Shown piece after piece: positions 1 through 10,715 of a stretch of 64,000 nucleotides of DNA. The notes below the pieces were generated by a model. The model did not search any database. It was given only the letters and a program-made list of their open reading frames with translations, and was not told the origin of the DNA. This DNA is from Bradyrhizobium sp. CB3481 (GTDB lineage: Bacteria; Pseudomonadota; Alphaproteobacteria; Rhizobiales; Xanthobacteraceae), in assembly GCF_029714305.1 (NCBI RefSeq), contig NZ_CP121647.1, positions 6,406,501 to 6,470,500 on the forward strand. Reading direction: 5' to 3'. Position 1 is the first letter of the stretch, and every line of letters begins with the position of its first letter. The translations under genes and the position numbers were made by a program.

Positions 1-57
1 GACAACGGCGCCGACCACCAGGATCAGGACGAGCAGGCTCAAGTCTTTCTTGTGCAA
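1..57 (-). CDS. Sugar ABC transporter permease, N-terminal fragment
   Basis: Only the first 19 codons lie in the window; the rest continues beyond base 1. Reading the minus strand from a TTG start gives a short basic N-terminus (H-K-K-D) followed by a run of Leu, Val and Ile that looks like the first membrane segment. A GAGGG ribosome binding site sits just upstream of the TTG. The gap to the upstream ATPase gene is only 11 bases, and binding protein-ATPase-permease is the usual order of ribose-type (RbsB-RbsA-RbsC) importers, so a membrane permease of that family is the natural expectation. The identity rests mainly on position. Confidence 0.6.
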   Translation of the reverse strand, partial: MHKKDLSLLVLILVVGAVV

Positions 58-68
58 GGTACCCTCGC

Positions 69-1571
<1,503 letters not shown>

Positions 1572-1611
1572 TTGCGCTGACACCCCGCGAACGGCCTTGG
1601 CGCTCCCGCCC

Positions 1612-2565
1612 TTACTTACGAAGCATCTGCTTCATCTGCCCCATGAAGTCGTCGACGTTCGACTGCTCGATGACCTTGCCGGGCACGATGATGATGCCGT
1701 TCGCGGGAATGCCCGACTTGTCACCCTCGATGTATTTCGCCATCAGTTTCATGCCCTGATAGCCCCACTCGAACGGCTGCTGCACGACGGTGCCGACGAT
1801 TTTGCCTTCCTTGACGCCGCCGAGCGTGATCGGATCTTCGTCAAAGCCGATGATCTTGATCTTGTCGAGCTTGCCCGCCTCCTTCAGCACTTCGTAGATG
1901 CGCGGCGTGTTGTAGGAATAGAAACCGACGAGACAGCTGACGTCGGGCATGGCGGCGAGAATGTCTTCTACATTGCGCTTGGCACGGGTCTGATCGATCT
2001 CGTCGCCGCGAACGTCGACCAGCTCGATCTTCGACCCCTTGATCGTCTCCTTGACGCCTTCGATGCGCTCACGTGCATTGTCGGCCCCAGGCAGCCCGAC
2101 GAAGCCGACGCACTTGCCGCCATTCGGCAGAGCCTTCAGCATCAGCTTGCCCGCTTCCTTGCCGAGATCGGTGTTGGAAGAGCCGATATAGGCGACCCGT
2201 TTCGATTGCGGAGCGTCGCTGTCGGTCGTGAATAGCACGGTCTGGGAGGCGACCTTGTCGAGCTGCGCCGTCTGGTTCTTCGGATCCACCGAGCTGACCA
2301 TGATGCCGGCTGCGCCCGCGGCCACGAGGTCTTCCATCACCCGTTGCTGCACGGCGGCTGCGGCCTGTTCAGGATATTTGAACTGAAGATCGTATTTGGG
2401 CAGTTCGCCCTGCGCCTTCTTCACGCCGGCCTCGGCGATCTTCCAAAAGTCGGACGCACCATTGACGACGAATGCCAAAACCTTCTTGTCCGCCGCGTTC
2501 GCCGAACCGAAACCAAGCGCTGCCGCAAAGGCGACCGAAAGACCCGCAACCAAGAGACGCTGCAT
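1612..2565 (-). CDS. Sugar ABC transporter substrate-binding protein (periplasmic binding protein, RbsB-like)
   Basis: About 317 residues: a signal peptide (MQRLLVAGLSVAFAAALGFG, with cleavage probably after SANA), then a type I periplasmic binding protein fold. The first beta strand is VLAFVVNGASDFW, and a later GFYSYNTPRIYEVLKEAG region is typical of the second lobe. The reading frame is open further upstream to 2640, but the ATG at 2565 has a GGAGGG ribosome binding site and begins the signal peptide, so it is the likely start. It is the first gene of the importer operon. The protein would capture a sugar or sugar-like solute in the periplasm and hand it to the permease. Which solute is not visible. 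Confidence 0.93.
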   Translation of the reverse strand: MQRLLVAGLSVAFAAALGFGSANAADKKVLAFVVNGASDFWKIAEAGVKKAQGELPKYDLQFKYPEQAAAAVQQRVMEDLVAAGAAGIMVSSVDPKNQTAQLDKVASQTVLFTTDSDAPQSKRVAYIGSSNTDLGKEAGKLMLKALPNGGKCVGFVGLPGADNARERIEGVKETIKGSKIELVDVRGDEIDQTRAKRNVEDILAAMPDVSCLVGFYSYNTPRIYEVLKEAGKLDKIKIIGFDEDPITLGGVKEGKIVGTVVQQPFEWGYQGMKLMAKYIEGDKSGIPANGIIIVPGKVIEQSNVDDFMGQMKQMLRK

Positions 2566-2969
2566 TCCACCCTCCCTGTTTTCGTGTGGTCGGCCATCTA
2601 AGTGGGGCCAACTCTTCCTACTGTTGAGCGACCGCCCCATCTCCTGCCATCAGAGGCTGCGCTACAGACCGCATCGTCAGCTCGGATCGCGAGATAAATG
2701 AGGCACGCACCTCAGATACCAGACGCCCGCCATGCGTGCAACTGCAGGAATCCGCCCTTCTCGCCTGATGGTGGTGAGGACCCGCTGATTCAGGACCTGA
2801 TCCGCTGCACGCTTACGCCAGCCTGGCAGGGGCGGTGTCGTTGATCGTGGCAGGGCCGCCGGCAACCTGCTTCATGGCCCTGAGGGCCAGCAGGCGGCAG
2901 TTTGAGGTGCGAAACTCATTCGAGTACAGTCGGACCGCGGTGCGCAACTGGTCGCATGCATAGAAGCGA
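2566..2969. other. Intergenic, upstream of sugar importer and downstream of bluB
   Basis: No convincing gene is seen here. Short open frames on both strands have no ribosome binding site and no recognisable protein features. The promoter of the sugar importer should lie in the part next to 2565, but I cannot point to clear -35 and -10 boxes. Confidence 0.5.
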
Positions 2970-3623
2970 TCATCGCCGAAAAATGAAATCGCCCGCAGGC
3001 CGACGCCCTTCCCAGCCGACACGTTCAAGTTCCGGACGATCGTCGTCAGCCTGCGGATAGCCGAGACAGAAATATCCAATCAGGCGCCAGTCCTTCGGCA
3101 CATCCAGTATCCCGGCGATTGTGAGGCGATCGAGGATCGATACCCACCCCATGCCGATGCCCTCGGCACGGGATGCAAGCCAGATTGAAAAGACTGCAGT
3201 CACGACGGAATAGTCTGCCATCTCGGGCATCGTGCGCCGGCCAAGACCGTGGCCGAGGCCTGTCGAACGATCGGCAAACACCGCCAGATGACATGGCGCC
3301 TCGCGCAATCCGGCCAGTTTCAACGCGGCGTACCGAATGGATAAATCGCCAGAATACGCTTTGAGCGCATCGCGGTTGCAGGACTCGAAATTTTCAATCA
3401 CCTTCTGCCGGCGGCCGGGGTCGTCCACCACCACGAAACGCCAGGGCTGACACAGCCCGACCGACGGCGCCTGACAGCCGATTTCGATCAATCGCTCCAG
3501 CAGGCCGGGCGGCAGAGGATCGCTGCGAAACCGGCGCACGTCGCGGCGCCAGCCAAACAGATCGTATAGGCGGGCGCGGAAAGCCTGGTCGAAGTGCGGC
3601 GCGGCTGGCGGATCGATGGTCAT
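2970..3623 (-). CDS. bluB: 5,6-dimethylbenzimidazole synthase
   Basis: The 217-residue protein matches the BluB branch of the nitroreductase fold, which breaks down reduced FMN with oxygen to make 5,6-dimethylbenzimidazole, the lower ligand of cobalamin. Visible family features are the N-terminal FGWRRDVRRFRSDPLP, the QAPSVGLCQPWRF segment that shapes the flavin site, and the C-terminal LGYPQ region. Length is normal. An AAAGG ribosome binding site precedes the ATG at 3623. It lies divergent to the riboswitch-controlled btuB operon and next to cobT, cobV and other late cobalamin genes, which supports the call. No riboswitch is seen on its own strand upstream. Confidence 0.9.
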   Translation of the reverse strand: MTIDPPAAPHFDQAFRARLYDLFGWRRDVRRFRSDPLPPGLLERLIEIGCQAPSVGLCQPWRFVVVDDPGRRQKVIENFESCNRDALKAYSGDLSIRYAALKLAGLREAPCHLAVFADRSTGLGHGLGRRTMPEMADYSVVTAVFSIWLASRAEGIGMGWVSILDRLTIAGILDVPKDWRLIGYFCLGYPQADDDRPELERVGWEGRRPAGDFIFRR

Positions 3624-3792
3624 GACCTTTGCCTATGCTTCGCGGGAATTTCCCGGTCTGGAGCGAGAATCGCGTGAGAACCGCGGAATTCAAAGCCCTT
3701 GCACGCCATGACCGTCAACAGGAATAGACGCCGCCGCCTGTTCAGACGTGTTTGAAGTGCGCGCGCTATTGTGCTTATTTGGATTCGTCATC

Positions 3793-3953
3793 GGTGCCTT
3801 CGAAAGAAGGTGAAACGGGAATGCGGTGCGGGGCAATTGCCCCTACTCCGCAGCTGCCCCCGCAACTGTAAGCGGCATTCGCGATCCAAACGGCCACTGG
3901 GCTTCAAGCCTGGGAAGGCGGATCGCAGACCACCGCGAGCCAGGAGACCGGCC
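3793..3953 (+). promoter_or_regulatory. Cobalamin riboswitch upstream of btuB
   Basis: The conserved cobalamin aptamer elements occur in order: GGTGCC with GAAAGAAGGTGAAACGGGAA, then GCGGTGCGGGG, the B12 box GCTGCCCCCGCAACTGTAAG near 3853, CCACTGG, GGGAAGGCG, and the closing GAGCCAGGAGACCGGCC. It ends about 50 bases before the btuB ATG, as expected for a riboswitch that blocks translation or transcription when adenosylcobalamin is plentiful. It should therefore lower corrinoid uptake (btuB, btuC, btuD) when the cofactor is abundant. Confidence 0.93.
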
Positions 3954-4002
3954 GCTGACGAGAAATCAACTCGTTCGACGGTGGGTCGACGGAAGGGGCA
4001 TT

Positions 4003-6072
4003 ATGAATTTGCTAGGATATGCTGCCGGCTCGGCGGCCATTGTTGCGTTGGCTTGTTGTCACAGCGCTGCGTACGCGCAGTCGAACTCGGATCAACTACC
4101 GCCGGTGGTGATCAATCCGGACACTCCGCCAAAACCGGCCCGTACAACTCCCAAAGATCGAGATCGAAGCAGGGTCGGCCCGGTGCGGCCGGCTGCGAAT
4201 AACGTTCCCGCCCAGCCCGCGGAGGTGGTGGTAACGGCCGACAGGGAGCCCGAGCCCATCAGCCGCACCGGCAGCTCGATCAGCGTCGTCAAGGGCGAGA
4301 CGCTGGCAACCAGCAATCCCGGCTCGCTGGTCGACGCACTTAGAACCGTTCCCGGCCTCGATATCTCTGAGAGTGGCGGTCCGGGTTCGACCGCGAACAT
4401 CCGGCTGCGCGGCGCCAATACCGGCCAGACGCTGGTGATGATCGACGGCATCCGGATCAACGACCCGACCGCCGCGAGCGGCGATTTCGATTTCGCGATG
4501 TTTGCCCCAAGCGCCATCGAGCGGATCGAGGTGCTGAAAGGCCCGCAAAGCGCGCTCTATGGTTCGGACGCGATGGGCGGTGTCGTCAACATCATCACCA
4601 AGAAGGGTACGGGCCCGGCGCAATTCAATGTCCGCACCGAAGGCGGAAGCTACGGCACGGTCTCGACAACCGGATCGATGATCGGATCGCAAGGACCGTG
4701 GTCCTATGCGTTCACCGGCGGCGGCCAGAGCAGCGAAGGCTTTTCGCGGTACGGCTATCGCATTCCCGCTATTGAAGCGAAAAATCGCAATCTTGAACCG
4801 GATGGTTTCAGTCGATTGGGAGGTTCCGCACGGGTTGGCTACGATGCCGACGGCGTGCGGGTTGAGACCGGCATATTGTCGACGCTCACCCGGTCGAACT
4901 ATGACGCGTCGGGTGCGGATGCTCCTTTCTTCAAGGCGCGGCGCCTGCTCGATCAGGTGTGGGCGAAAGCTTCCGTGGATACGCTCGACGGCAGGTGGAC
5001 ACACAGTCTCAATACATTTGAGACCCAGGCCGTCCGTTCCTTCAGTGAACTGTCCTATCCCCTGGTCAAGTCTTCGACCATCACGGACTATACCGGAAAC
5101 AGCATGGGGGCCGAATATCAATCGACCCTGCGCATGGGTACGTTCGGTTCGCTGATCTATGGCGCGAAAACGCAGCACGAGACCGCGGATATTTTCCAAA
5201 CCAGTTTCGTGCCGAAATTTGCCGCCTATGTGCCTCAAGTGCGCGGCAAGCAGGACACCAACTCCCTGTTCGGGCTGTGGCAACTGCCGATCGGAGAACG
5301 TCTGACGATCACCCTGGGGGGCCGCGTCGATGACGTGGTGGGCGTCTCCCGGTTCGAGACCTGGCGGGCTACCGCAGCATATGCGATCTCTGAAACCGGC
5401 ACCAAATTGCACGCGAGCGCGGGAACGGGCGCGAAAGCTCCCACCTTGTTTCAGCTCTACTCTAGCAACCGCGGGGCATCGCTTGCCCCGGAGGAGAGCT
5501 TTGGATACGACGCCGGCATCGACCAAAGTCTGTTCAATGGCCGCGTAGCTGTTTCGCTCACTGGCTTCGCGAACAAATTCACCAACCTCATTGATTTTGT
5601 GAGCGCCGGTTCCGGCGTCTCCTGTCCCGTGTTGAATGCGTCGGGATGCTATTTCAATGTCTCACGGGCCGAGACTAATGGTCTGGAAGTCGGATCCAAC
5701 ATCGATCTTCTGCCCGGCTACGTGAAATTCAATGCGGCCTACACCTATCTGCACGCGGTCGATCTCGCGACCGGGCTGGTGCTGGCGCGGCGGCCGAAGA
5801 ATCTGGCGCGATTTGCGCTCACCATCACGCCTACCGACAGATGGCTGATCGAACCCCGTGTACTCACCGTTTCCAAGCGCTTCAGCAGCGCCGGCCAGAC
5901 CAACCGGGTCGATGCCTATACAAGGGTCGATCTCTATACCGAGTACAAGATCGATAAGAACTGGAAGGTGTTCGCGCGCGGCGAGAATATCCTGAACGAA
6001 CACTATCAGGAGGTTTTCAACTTCGGTACCACCGGTCCGGCGGCGTATGCGGGGTTTAGCGCCACATGGTGA
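4003..6072 (+). CDS. btuB: TonB-dependent vitamin B12 outer membrane receptor
   Basis: About 689 residues. A signal peptide ends near HSAAYAQ. It is followed by a proline-rich linker, a plug domain with a TonB-box-like EVVVTA and the plug motifs LVDALRTVPGLDIS, LRGANTGQTLVMIDGIRIND and IERIEVLKGPQSALYGSDAMGG, and then a 22-strand barrel ending in an aromatic residue (FSATW). The family moves corrinoids across the outer membrane using TonB energy. The frame is open upstream to 3826, but that part lies inside the riboswitch; the ATG at 4003 has a GGAAGGGG ribosome binding site. The last 7 bases overlap btuC. The B12 riboswitch upstream and btuC/btuD downstream make cobalamin the clear substrate. 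Confidence 0.88.
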   Translation: MNLLGYAAGSAAIVALACCHSAAYAQSNSDQLPPVVINPDTPPKPARTTPKDRDRSRVGPVRPAANNVPAQPAEVVVTADREPEPISRTGSSISVVKGETLATSNPGSLVDALRTVPGLDISESGGPGSTANIRLRGANTGQTLVMIDGIRINDPTAASGDFDFAMFAPSAIERIEVLKGPQSALYGSDAMGGVVNIITKKGTGPAQFNVRTEGGSYGTVSTTGSMIGSQGPWSYAFTGGGQSSEGFSRYGYRIPAIEAKNRNLEPDGFSRLGGSARVGYDADGVRVETGILSTLTRSNYDASGADAPFFKARRLLDQVWAKASVDTLDGRWTHSLNTFETQAVRSFSELSYPLVKSSTITDYTGNSMGAEYQSTLRMGTFGSLIYGAKTQHETADIFQTSFVPKFAAYVPQVRGKQDTNSLFGLWQLPIGERLTITLGGRVDDVVGVSRFETWRATAAYAISETGTKLHASAGTGAKAPTLFQLYSSNRGASLAPEESFGYDAGIDQSLFNGRVAVSLTGFANKFTNLIDFVSAGSGVSCPVLNASGCYFNVSRAETNGLEVGSNIDLLPGYVKFNAAYTYLHAVDLATGLVLARRPKNLARFALTITPTDRWLIEPRVLTVSKRFSSAGQTNRVDAYTRVDLYTEYKIDKNWKVFARGENILNEHYQEVFNFGTTGPAAYAGFSATW

Positions 6073-7088
6073 GCGCCGATCCCGCAAGACGACAGGTGAT
6101 CGCAACCGCCGGGCTTGCTGCGCTGGTGGGACTGCTGGCACTTGGCTCGCTCGGCATTGGACCCGTGCGGCTGTTGCCGCTCACCGTGCTCGACGCCCTG
6201 CTCGGCGGCGGAACCGACGTCCAGCTGATTATCGTCGCGGAAATTCGGCTTCCGCGAACGATTCTGGGACTGGCAATCGGCGCGATACTCGGCCTGTCCG
6301 GCGCTGCGCTGCAGGGCCTGCTGCGCAATCCGCTGGCCTCGCCTTCCCTGTTCGGCGCGCCGCAATCGGCCGCGTTCGGAGCCGTGCTGATGATTGCGCT
6401 CGGCTTAGCCGACGTCCGGTCCTACGCGCTGCCGGTCGCAGGCATTACGATGGCGTTCGCGTCGGTGTTCGTGCTGCTCGGCATCGCCGGAAGAAATGCC
6501 GGCCTGCTGTTGTTGATCCTTTCGGGCCTGGCAATTTCCAGTCTCGCGGGAGCGGCGACCGCGCTGGTGATGAACCTGTCGTCCAACCCCTTTGCCGCGC
6601 TTGAAATCGCGTTCTGGCTGCTCGGCTCGCTGGAGGACCGTAGCTTCCGCCATGTCATGCTCGCATTGCCGTTCATCATCGCAGGCGCCACGATCCTGAT
6701 CAGCCAGCGCAGCGCTTTTCGCGCACTGAGCCTCGGCGAAGAGACCGCACAAAGCCTTGGTGTCGATGTCGGCCGGTTGAGGCTAATGGTGATCGCGGGC
6801 GTCGCGCTGGGGGTCGGTGGCGCGGTCGCCGTCAGCGGGACCATCGGCTTTATCGGCCTGGTCGCCCCGCATCTGGTGCGGCCCTTGATCGGCCACGATC
6901 CGGCGCGCCTGCTGGTCCCGAGTGCGCTGGCCGGCGCGGCGCTGCTGCTGGCCGCCGATATCGCGGTGCGGGTCATTCCGTCCACGACCGACATCAAGGT
7001 GGGCGTGCTCACCTCGATCATTGGCGTGCCGTTCTTCCTCTATCTGATCGTGCGCGAGCGGCGGGCGCTCGGTGGAGGCGTCGCATGA
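6066..7088 (+). CDS. btuC: Cobalamin ABC transporter permease
   Basis: A 340-residue FecCD/BtuC-type permease, a polytopic inner membrane protein of about ten helices. Family motifs include RLPRTILGLAIGAILGLSGA and LLRNPLASPSLFGAP near the N-terminus, SLGEETAQSLGVDV, which contacts the ATPase, and GFIGLVAPHLVRPLIGHD in the C-terminal third. It overlaps the end of btuB by 7 bases and the start of btuD by 4, so it is translationally coupled in the riboswitch-controlled operon. Members of this family carry either iron-siderophores or B12; the context points to B12. The start could also be the GTG one codon later. Confidence 0.88.
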   Translation: MVSADPARRQVIATAGLAALVGLLALGSLGIGPVRLLPLTVLDALLGGGTDVQLIIVAEIRLPRTILGLAIGAILGLSGAALQGLLRNPLASPSLFGAPQSAAFGAVLMIALGLADVRSYALPVAGITMAFASVFVLLGIAGRNAGLLLLILSGLAISSLAGAATALVMNLSSNPFAALEIAFWLLGSLEDRSFRHVMLALPFIIAGATILISQRSAFRALSLGEETAQSLGVDVGRLRLMVIAGVALGVGGAVAVSGTIGFIGLVAPHLVRPLIGHDPARLLVPSALAGAALLLAADIAVRVIPSTTDIKVGVLTSIIGVPFFLYLIVRERRALGGGVA

Positions 7089-7867
7089 GCGGAAAACCGA
7101 TGCTGGCTGCGGAGCGGCTCGAAGTGACGCTGGCGGGCCGAACTGTGCTGCACGATGTTTCGCTGTCGCTGGCCTCAAGGCAGCTTGTCGCGTTGGTGGG
7201 ACCGAACGGCGCCGGCAAGACCACCCTGCTTCGCGCGCTGGCAGGACTGGTGTCATCGACCGGCACGATCGAGGTTAGCGGCGATCATTTGTCGTCACTA
7301 TCGCTGCGGGAGCGTGCCAAGCGTTTTGGCTACCTGCCGCAGGGCCATCTGGTTCACTGGCCGTTGCCGACCAGTGACGTGGTCGCGCTCGGACGATACC
7401 CGCACGGCGCCACCGATCCGGCGCGACTATCCTCGCGCGACGAACAGGCCGTGTTGCGTGCAATGCAGGTTACCAATGTTGCTGCGTTTTCCGAACGCCC
7501 TGTTACGGAATTGTCCGGCGGCGAACGCAGCCGGGTCGCGCTGGCGCGGGTGCTGGCGGTCGAGGCGCCGATTGTGCTGGCGGACGAACCGACCGCCTCG
7601 CTCGATCCGCATTACCAGATCGACGTCATGCTCAACCTGCGCAGCGCCGCCGACCGCGGCGTGCTGGTCGTGGTGGTGACGCATGATCTCGGCCTCGCCG
7701 CACGGTTTGCCGACACCGTGCTCGTGCTGTCGAACGGCCGGCTCGTGGCGCAAGGAAAGCCTGCGCAGGCACTTTCCGAGCAGGTCATGGCCGAAGTGTT
7801 CCGGATCAGCGCCTACCGCGCCGATTATCGCAACGAGGCCGTGATCGTGCCCTGGGCCGGGGCTTGA
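7085..7867 (+). CDS. btuD: Cobalamin ABC transporter ATP-binding protein
   Basis: A 260-residue single ABC ATPase: Walker A GPNGAGKTT near residue 40, Q-loop LPQGHLVHW, signature LSGGERSR, Walker B IVLADEPTASLDP and a switch histidine in VVTHDLG. This is the usual FepC/BtuD layout. The ATGA overlap with btuC shows coupled translation. It would power corrinoid import through BtuC, with the binding protein at 8858-9742 on the same strand but separated by the oppositely oriented cobC. Confidence 0.88.
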   Translation: MSGKPMLAAERLEVTLAGRTVLHDVSLSLASRQLVALVGPNGAGKTTLLRALAGLVSSTGTIEVSGDHLSSLSLRERAKRFGYLPQGHLVHWPLPTSDVVALGRYPHGATDPARLSSRDEQAVLRAMQVTNVAAFSERPVTELSGGERSRVALARVLAVEAPIVLADEPTASLDPHYQIDVMLNLRSAADRGVLVVVVTHDLGLAARFADTVLVLSNGRLVAQGKPAQALSEQVMAEVFRISAYRADYRNEAVIVPWAGA

Positions 7868-7879
7868 CCGATGGCCCGG

Positions 7880-8866
7880 CTAATCGCTCAACGCGGCCGC
7901 CAGACGGTCAAGACCAGCGGCGTCGGACGGCAGGCCAAACCGCAGGAGGTCGTCGGCCCAGTCGAAACTCCGGCACCAGATATGCCGCTGCGCCAGCGCG
8001 GCGTGCAGCCTCGAAGCATGGGGATGCCGGGCAAGCCGGAACAGCAATGTGCCTCCGGCAATCGCAAAACCCGCATTCGCCAAAACCTTGTCGAGCTTGC
8101 GGGCCTGCTGTTCAAGCTTGCTCCGCGTATGATCGGCCCATGCTTGATCGCCGAGCGCCGCGGTGCCTATCAACAATGCCGGCCCGGAACACGGCCATGG
8201 ACCCAGCGCCGCGGCGATGCGCTCGATGGTGTCAGGCGCTCCGACCGCAAATCCCAGCCGCAATCCGGCGAGGCCATAGAATTTCCCGAACGAGCGCAGG
8301 ATCACTATAGGCCAATCGGGGCACAACGCGACCGCGCTGATGGCCGGATCGACATCGGCGAACGCTTCGTCGACGACAAGCCAACCGCCACGTTCCTTCA
8401 GTTGCGTCGCAATCCGTGTCAGCGCGGCGCGATCGGTGACGCGGCCATCGGGATTGTTGGGATTGACGACGACCGCGTGAGCGGCATCTGGAGGACAAAC
8501 TGCGAGATCGTCGATCGCGATCACCGGATGCCCCGCACTGCGCCAAGCGAGCGCATGTTCGCTATAGGTCGGTCCGACGATCGCTACCGGCCCGGGCGCC
8601 GCCAGATAGGGCAGCAACTGAATCAGCGCCTGCGTCCCGGCCGCCGCGGCGATGCCGGCGCCACCGGGCGCGCCATAGGCCTTTCGCGCCGCCCAAAGCA
8701 ATGCCTCCGATTCAGCGCGCGAAGGCAAACACTGCCACGCGCGTTCCGGCAGATGCTGCGGAATCGGCCACGGCCAGGGGTTGATCCCGGTCGACAAATC
8801 CAGCCAACTGCCGGGATCGCCGCCATGGCGCGCGATTGCCTCGGTAAGGTCACCACCATGCTTCAT
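7880..8866 (-). CDS. cobC: Threonine-phosphate decarboxylase (L-threonine O-3-phosphate decarboxylase)
   Basis: A 328-residue PLP enzyme of aminotransferase fold class I. Visible landmarks are the start HGGDLTEAIARHGGDP, typical of CobC/CobD, the substrate-site stretch WLDLSTGINPWPWP, VVNPNNPDGR, DEAFADVDP, and the PLP lysine in ILRSFGKFYGLAGLRLGF. It makes (R)-1-amino-2-propanol phosphate, the linker between the corrin ring and the nucleotide loop. It is transcribed against its neighbours; its ATG at 8866 overlaps the 5' end of btuF by 9 bases, and its end lies 12 bases from the btuD stop. The downstream cobD (cbiB) uses its product. Confidence 0.88.
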   Translation of the reverse strand: MKHGGDLTEAIARHGGDPGSWLDLSTGINPWPWPIPQHLPERAWQCLPSRAESEALLWAARKAYGAPGGAGIAAAAGTQALIQLLPYLAAPGPVAIVGPTYSEHALAWRSAGHPVIAIDDLAVCPPDAAHAVVVNPNNPDGRVTDRAALTRIATQLKERGGWLVVDEAFADVDPAISAVALCPDWPIVILRSFGKFYGLAGLRLGFAVGAPDTIERIAAALGPWPCSGPALLIGTAALGDQAWADHTRSKLEQQARKLDKVLANAGFAIAGGTLLFRLARHPHASRLHAALAQRHIWCRSFDWADDLLRFGLPSDAAGLDRLAAALSD

Positions 8867-9742
8867 GCGCGCTTCTTGCCATCATCGGCCTTAAAATGCG
8901 AGAGGCTGCGAAGCGTTCTTGTCGCCCTCGCTATTCTCTGCTGCATCGGCCTGCAAAGCACTTCATATGCCGCCGAGTTGCCGCGGCTTGCGTCGATCAA
9001 TCTGTGTACCGATCAGTGGCTGGTGACATTGGCGGATCCGGAGCAGATTCTCGGTCTCAGTCCCTATTCCCGCGATCCGGCCCGGTCCTGGGACCCGGTG
9101 AAGGCCGCGCAATTCCCGAAACTCTCCGGCGAAGCCGAAGACGTGTTGGTTCTGAAGCCGGATATCGTCGTCGCCGGACGCTTCACCAAGCGCGCGACAC
9201 GGCAATTGCTGAAGGAAAAAGGACTTGTTGTCGTCGAGTTCGATGCTGCCCGCTCGCTCGATGAGGTGAAAAAGCAGATCCGGCAGATGGGCGATCTCGT
9301 GCAGCATCCTGACCGGGCCGCTGCCGAAATCAAAAGGCTCGATGCGGCGATAGCGCATGCGCGCGAAGTCGTGTCGCGCAAATCTTATCGGGTGCTGGCG
9401 CTGTCCAGGCGCGGCTGGGTGCCTGGCGGCGACAGTTTGATGAACTCGCTGCTGGCCACCACAGGCCTCAGCAATGCAGCCGCCGATCTCGGTTTCAAAC
9501 TAGGTGGGTTCGCCTCGCTGGAAGCGATTGTCAGTCTGAGGCCCGATTTCCTGCTGGTATCCGAGGCCGGTGATGTTGCCGAAGACGAAGGCAGGGCTTT
9601 CCTGCTGCATCCGGCGCTGGAGCACTTCTACCCGGCATCGAAACGTATCGTCGTTCCTGAAAAGCTGACCGTATGCGGCGGCCCGAGATTGTCGGAAGCC
9701 CTTGATCGGCTCGCTTCCGAACTCGAGCGCGTGGCGCGCTGA
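8858..9742 (+). CDS. btuF: Cobalamin-type ABC transporter substrate-binding protein
   Basis: About 294 residues. A hydrophobic leader (RSVLVALAILCCIGLQS, cleavage near YAAE) precedes a class III periplasmic binding protein fold: LPRLASINLCTDQWLVTLA, GLSPYSRDPARSW, LVLKPDIVVAGRFT, and a long linker helix EVKKQIRQMGDLV. This is the BtuF/FecB shape and fits with btuB, btuC and btuD nearby. The frame stays open far upstream through cobC, but the protein features begin only at the ATG at 8858. That start overlaps the divergent cobC start; no stronger in-frame start was found, so the exact N-terminus is uncertain. It would bind corrinoids in the periplasm. Confidence 0.82.
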   Translation: MLHARFLPSSALKCERLRSVLVALAILCCIGLQSTSYAAELPRLASINLCTDQWLVTLADPEQILGLSPYSRDPARSWDPVKAAQFPKLSGEAEDVLVLKPDIVVAGRFTKRATRQLLKEKGLVVVEFDAARSLDEVKKQIRQMGDLVQHPDRAAAEIKRLDAAIAHAREVVSRKSYRVLALSRRGWVPGGDSLMNSLLATTGLSNAAADLGFKLGGFASLEAIVSLRPDFLLVSEAGDVAEDEGRAFLLHPALEHFYPASKRIVVPEKLTVCGGPRLSEALDRLASELERVAR

Positions 9743-9743
9743 C

Positions 9744-10715
9744 GTGTTGATCTGGGGCGATACGCTCGTTGTTGTTGTAGCGGCCCTGGCATTCGACGCC
9801 TTGATCGGAGATCCGGCCTGGCTATGGCGGCGGCTACCGCATCCGGTGGTCCTGGTCGGCGCGCTCATTGGATTTCTCGACCGCACGCTTAATCGCGACG
9901 CATGGCCGCCGATGCACCGAAAATTGGCCGGCGCAAGTGTCGTCGGCTTGTTGCTGGTTATTTCGGCCGTGTGCGGATGCTTGATCGAGTTGGTATTGCG
10001 GCAGGTCGCGTTCGGCCATCTGCTGGTTGGACTGGTTGCATCGACGCTGATCGCGCAGCGCAGCCTCTATCAGCATGTCGCACGGGTACGCGCGGCGTTC
10101 GCCGATGGCGGGCTTTCCAAAGCACGCGGTGCCGTTTCCATGATCGTCGGCCGCGATCCGGATCAGCTCGACGAGGCGGGCGTCAGCCGCGCGGCCATCG
10201 AATCCTGCGCCGAGAACTTCTCCGACGGCGTGGTGGCGCCGGCATTCTGGCTGGCGCTCCTGGGGCTGCCGGGCCTGATCGCCTACAAGGCCATCAATAC
10301 CGCCGATTCCATGATCGGGCATCTCAGTCCGCGATACCAGTCCTTCGGTTGGGCTGCCGCCCGGTTGGACGATCTCGTCAATCTGATCCCGGCGCGGCTA
10401 TCGGGATTGCTCATCGCGACGGTTGCACCGGTCGCAGGAGGCTCGACAGTAACGGCACTCAAGGTGATGTGGCGCGATGCCGGAAAACATCGCTCCCCCA
10501 ATGCCGGGTGGCCGGAAAGTGCCACCGCCGGCGCGCTCGGCTTGGCGCTGGCGGGTCCGCGCCGCTACGCCGAACGGATCGTCGACGATGCCTTTCTTAA
10601 TGCGAAGGCACGCAAAGAGGCGACTCCCGGCGATATCGGCCGTGCGCTCAACTTGTTGATCGCAGCTTGCCTGATGCAGGCAGCAGCCTACGCCGCGTTG
10701 GTGCTGGCCGCCTGA
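9744..10715 (+). CDS. cobD: Adenosylcobinamide-phosphate synthase (CbiB)
   Basis: About 323 residues, a multi-helix inner membrane protein. Family motifs: [21 protein letters not shown] near the N-terminus, [22 protein letters not shown], the [18 protein letters not shown] loop and the NTADSMIGH motif. It joins aminopropanol phosphate to adenosylcobyric acid. The GTG at 9744 starts one base after the btuF stop and gives the usual length; an ATG at 9702 inside btuF is also possible. Its 3' end overlaps the convergent cobQ by 28 bases. The symbol follows rhizobial naming; the enterobacterial name is cbiB. Confidence 0.88.
   Translation: MLIWGDTLVVVVAALAFDALIGDPAWLWRRLPHPVVLVGALIGFLDRTLNRDAWPPMHRKLAGASVVGLLLVISAVCGCLIELVLRQVAFGHLLVGLVASTLIAQRSLYQHVARVRAAFADGGLSKARGAVSMIVGRDPDQLDEAGVSRAAIESCAENFSDGVVAPAFWLALLGLPGLIAYKAINTADSMIGHLSPRYQSFGWAAARLDDLVNLIPARLSGLLIATVAPVAGGSTVTALKVMWRDAGKHRSPNAGWPESATAGALGLALAGPRRYAERIVDDAFLNAKARKEATPGDIGRALNLLIAACLMQAAAYAALVLAA

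Noticed and set aside
2813..3079. Open frame on the minus strand overlapping the end of bluB
   Set aside because: It reads another phase of bluB, has no ribosome binding site and no recognisable features.
7871..8857. Long open frame in phase with btuF extending upstream through cobC
   Set aside because: The translation is arginine-rich shadow of cobC on the other strand; the signal peptide and fold begin only at 8858.
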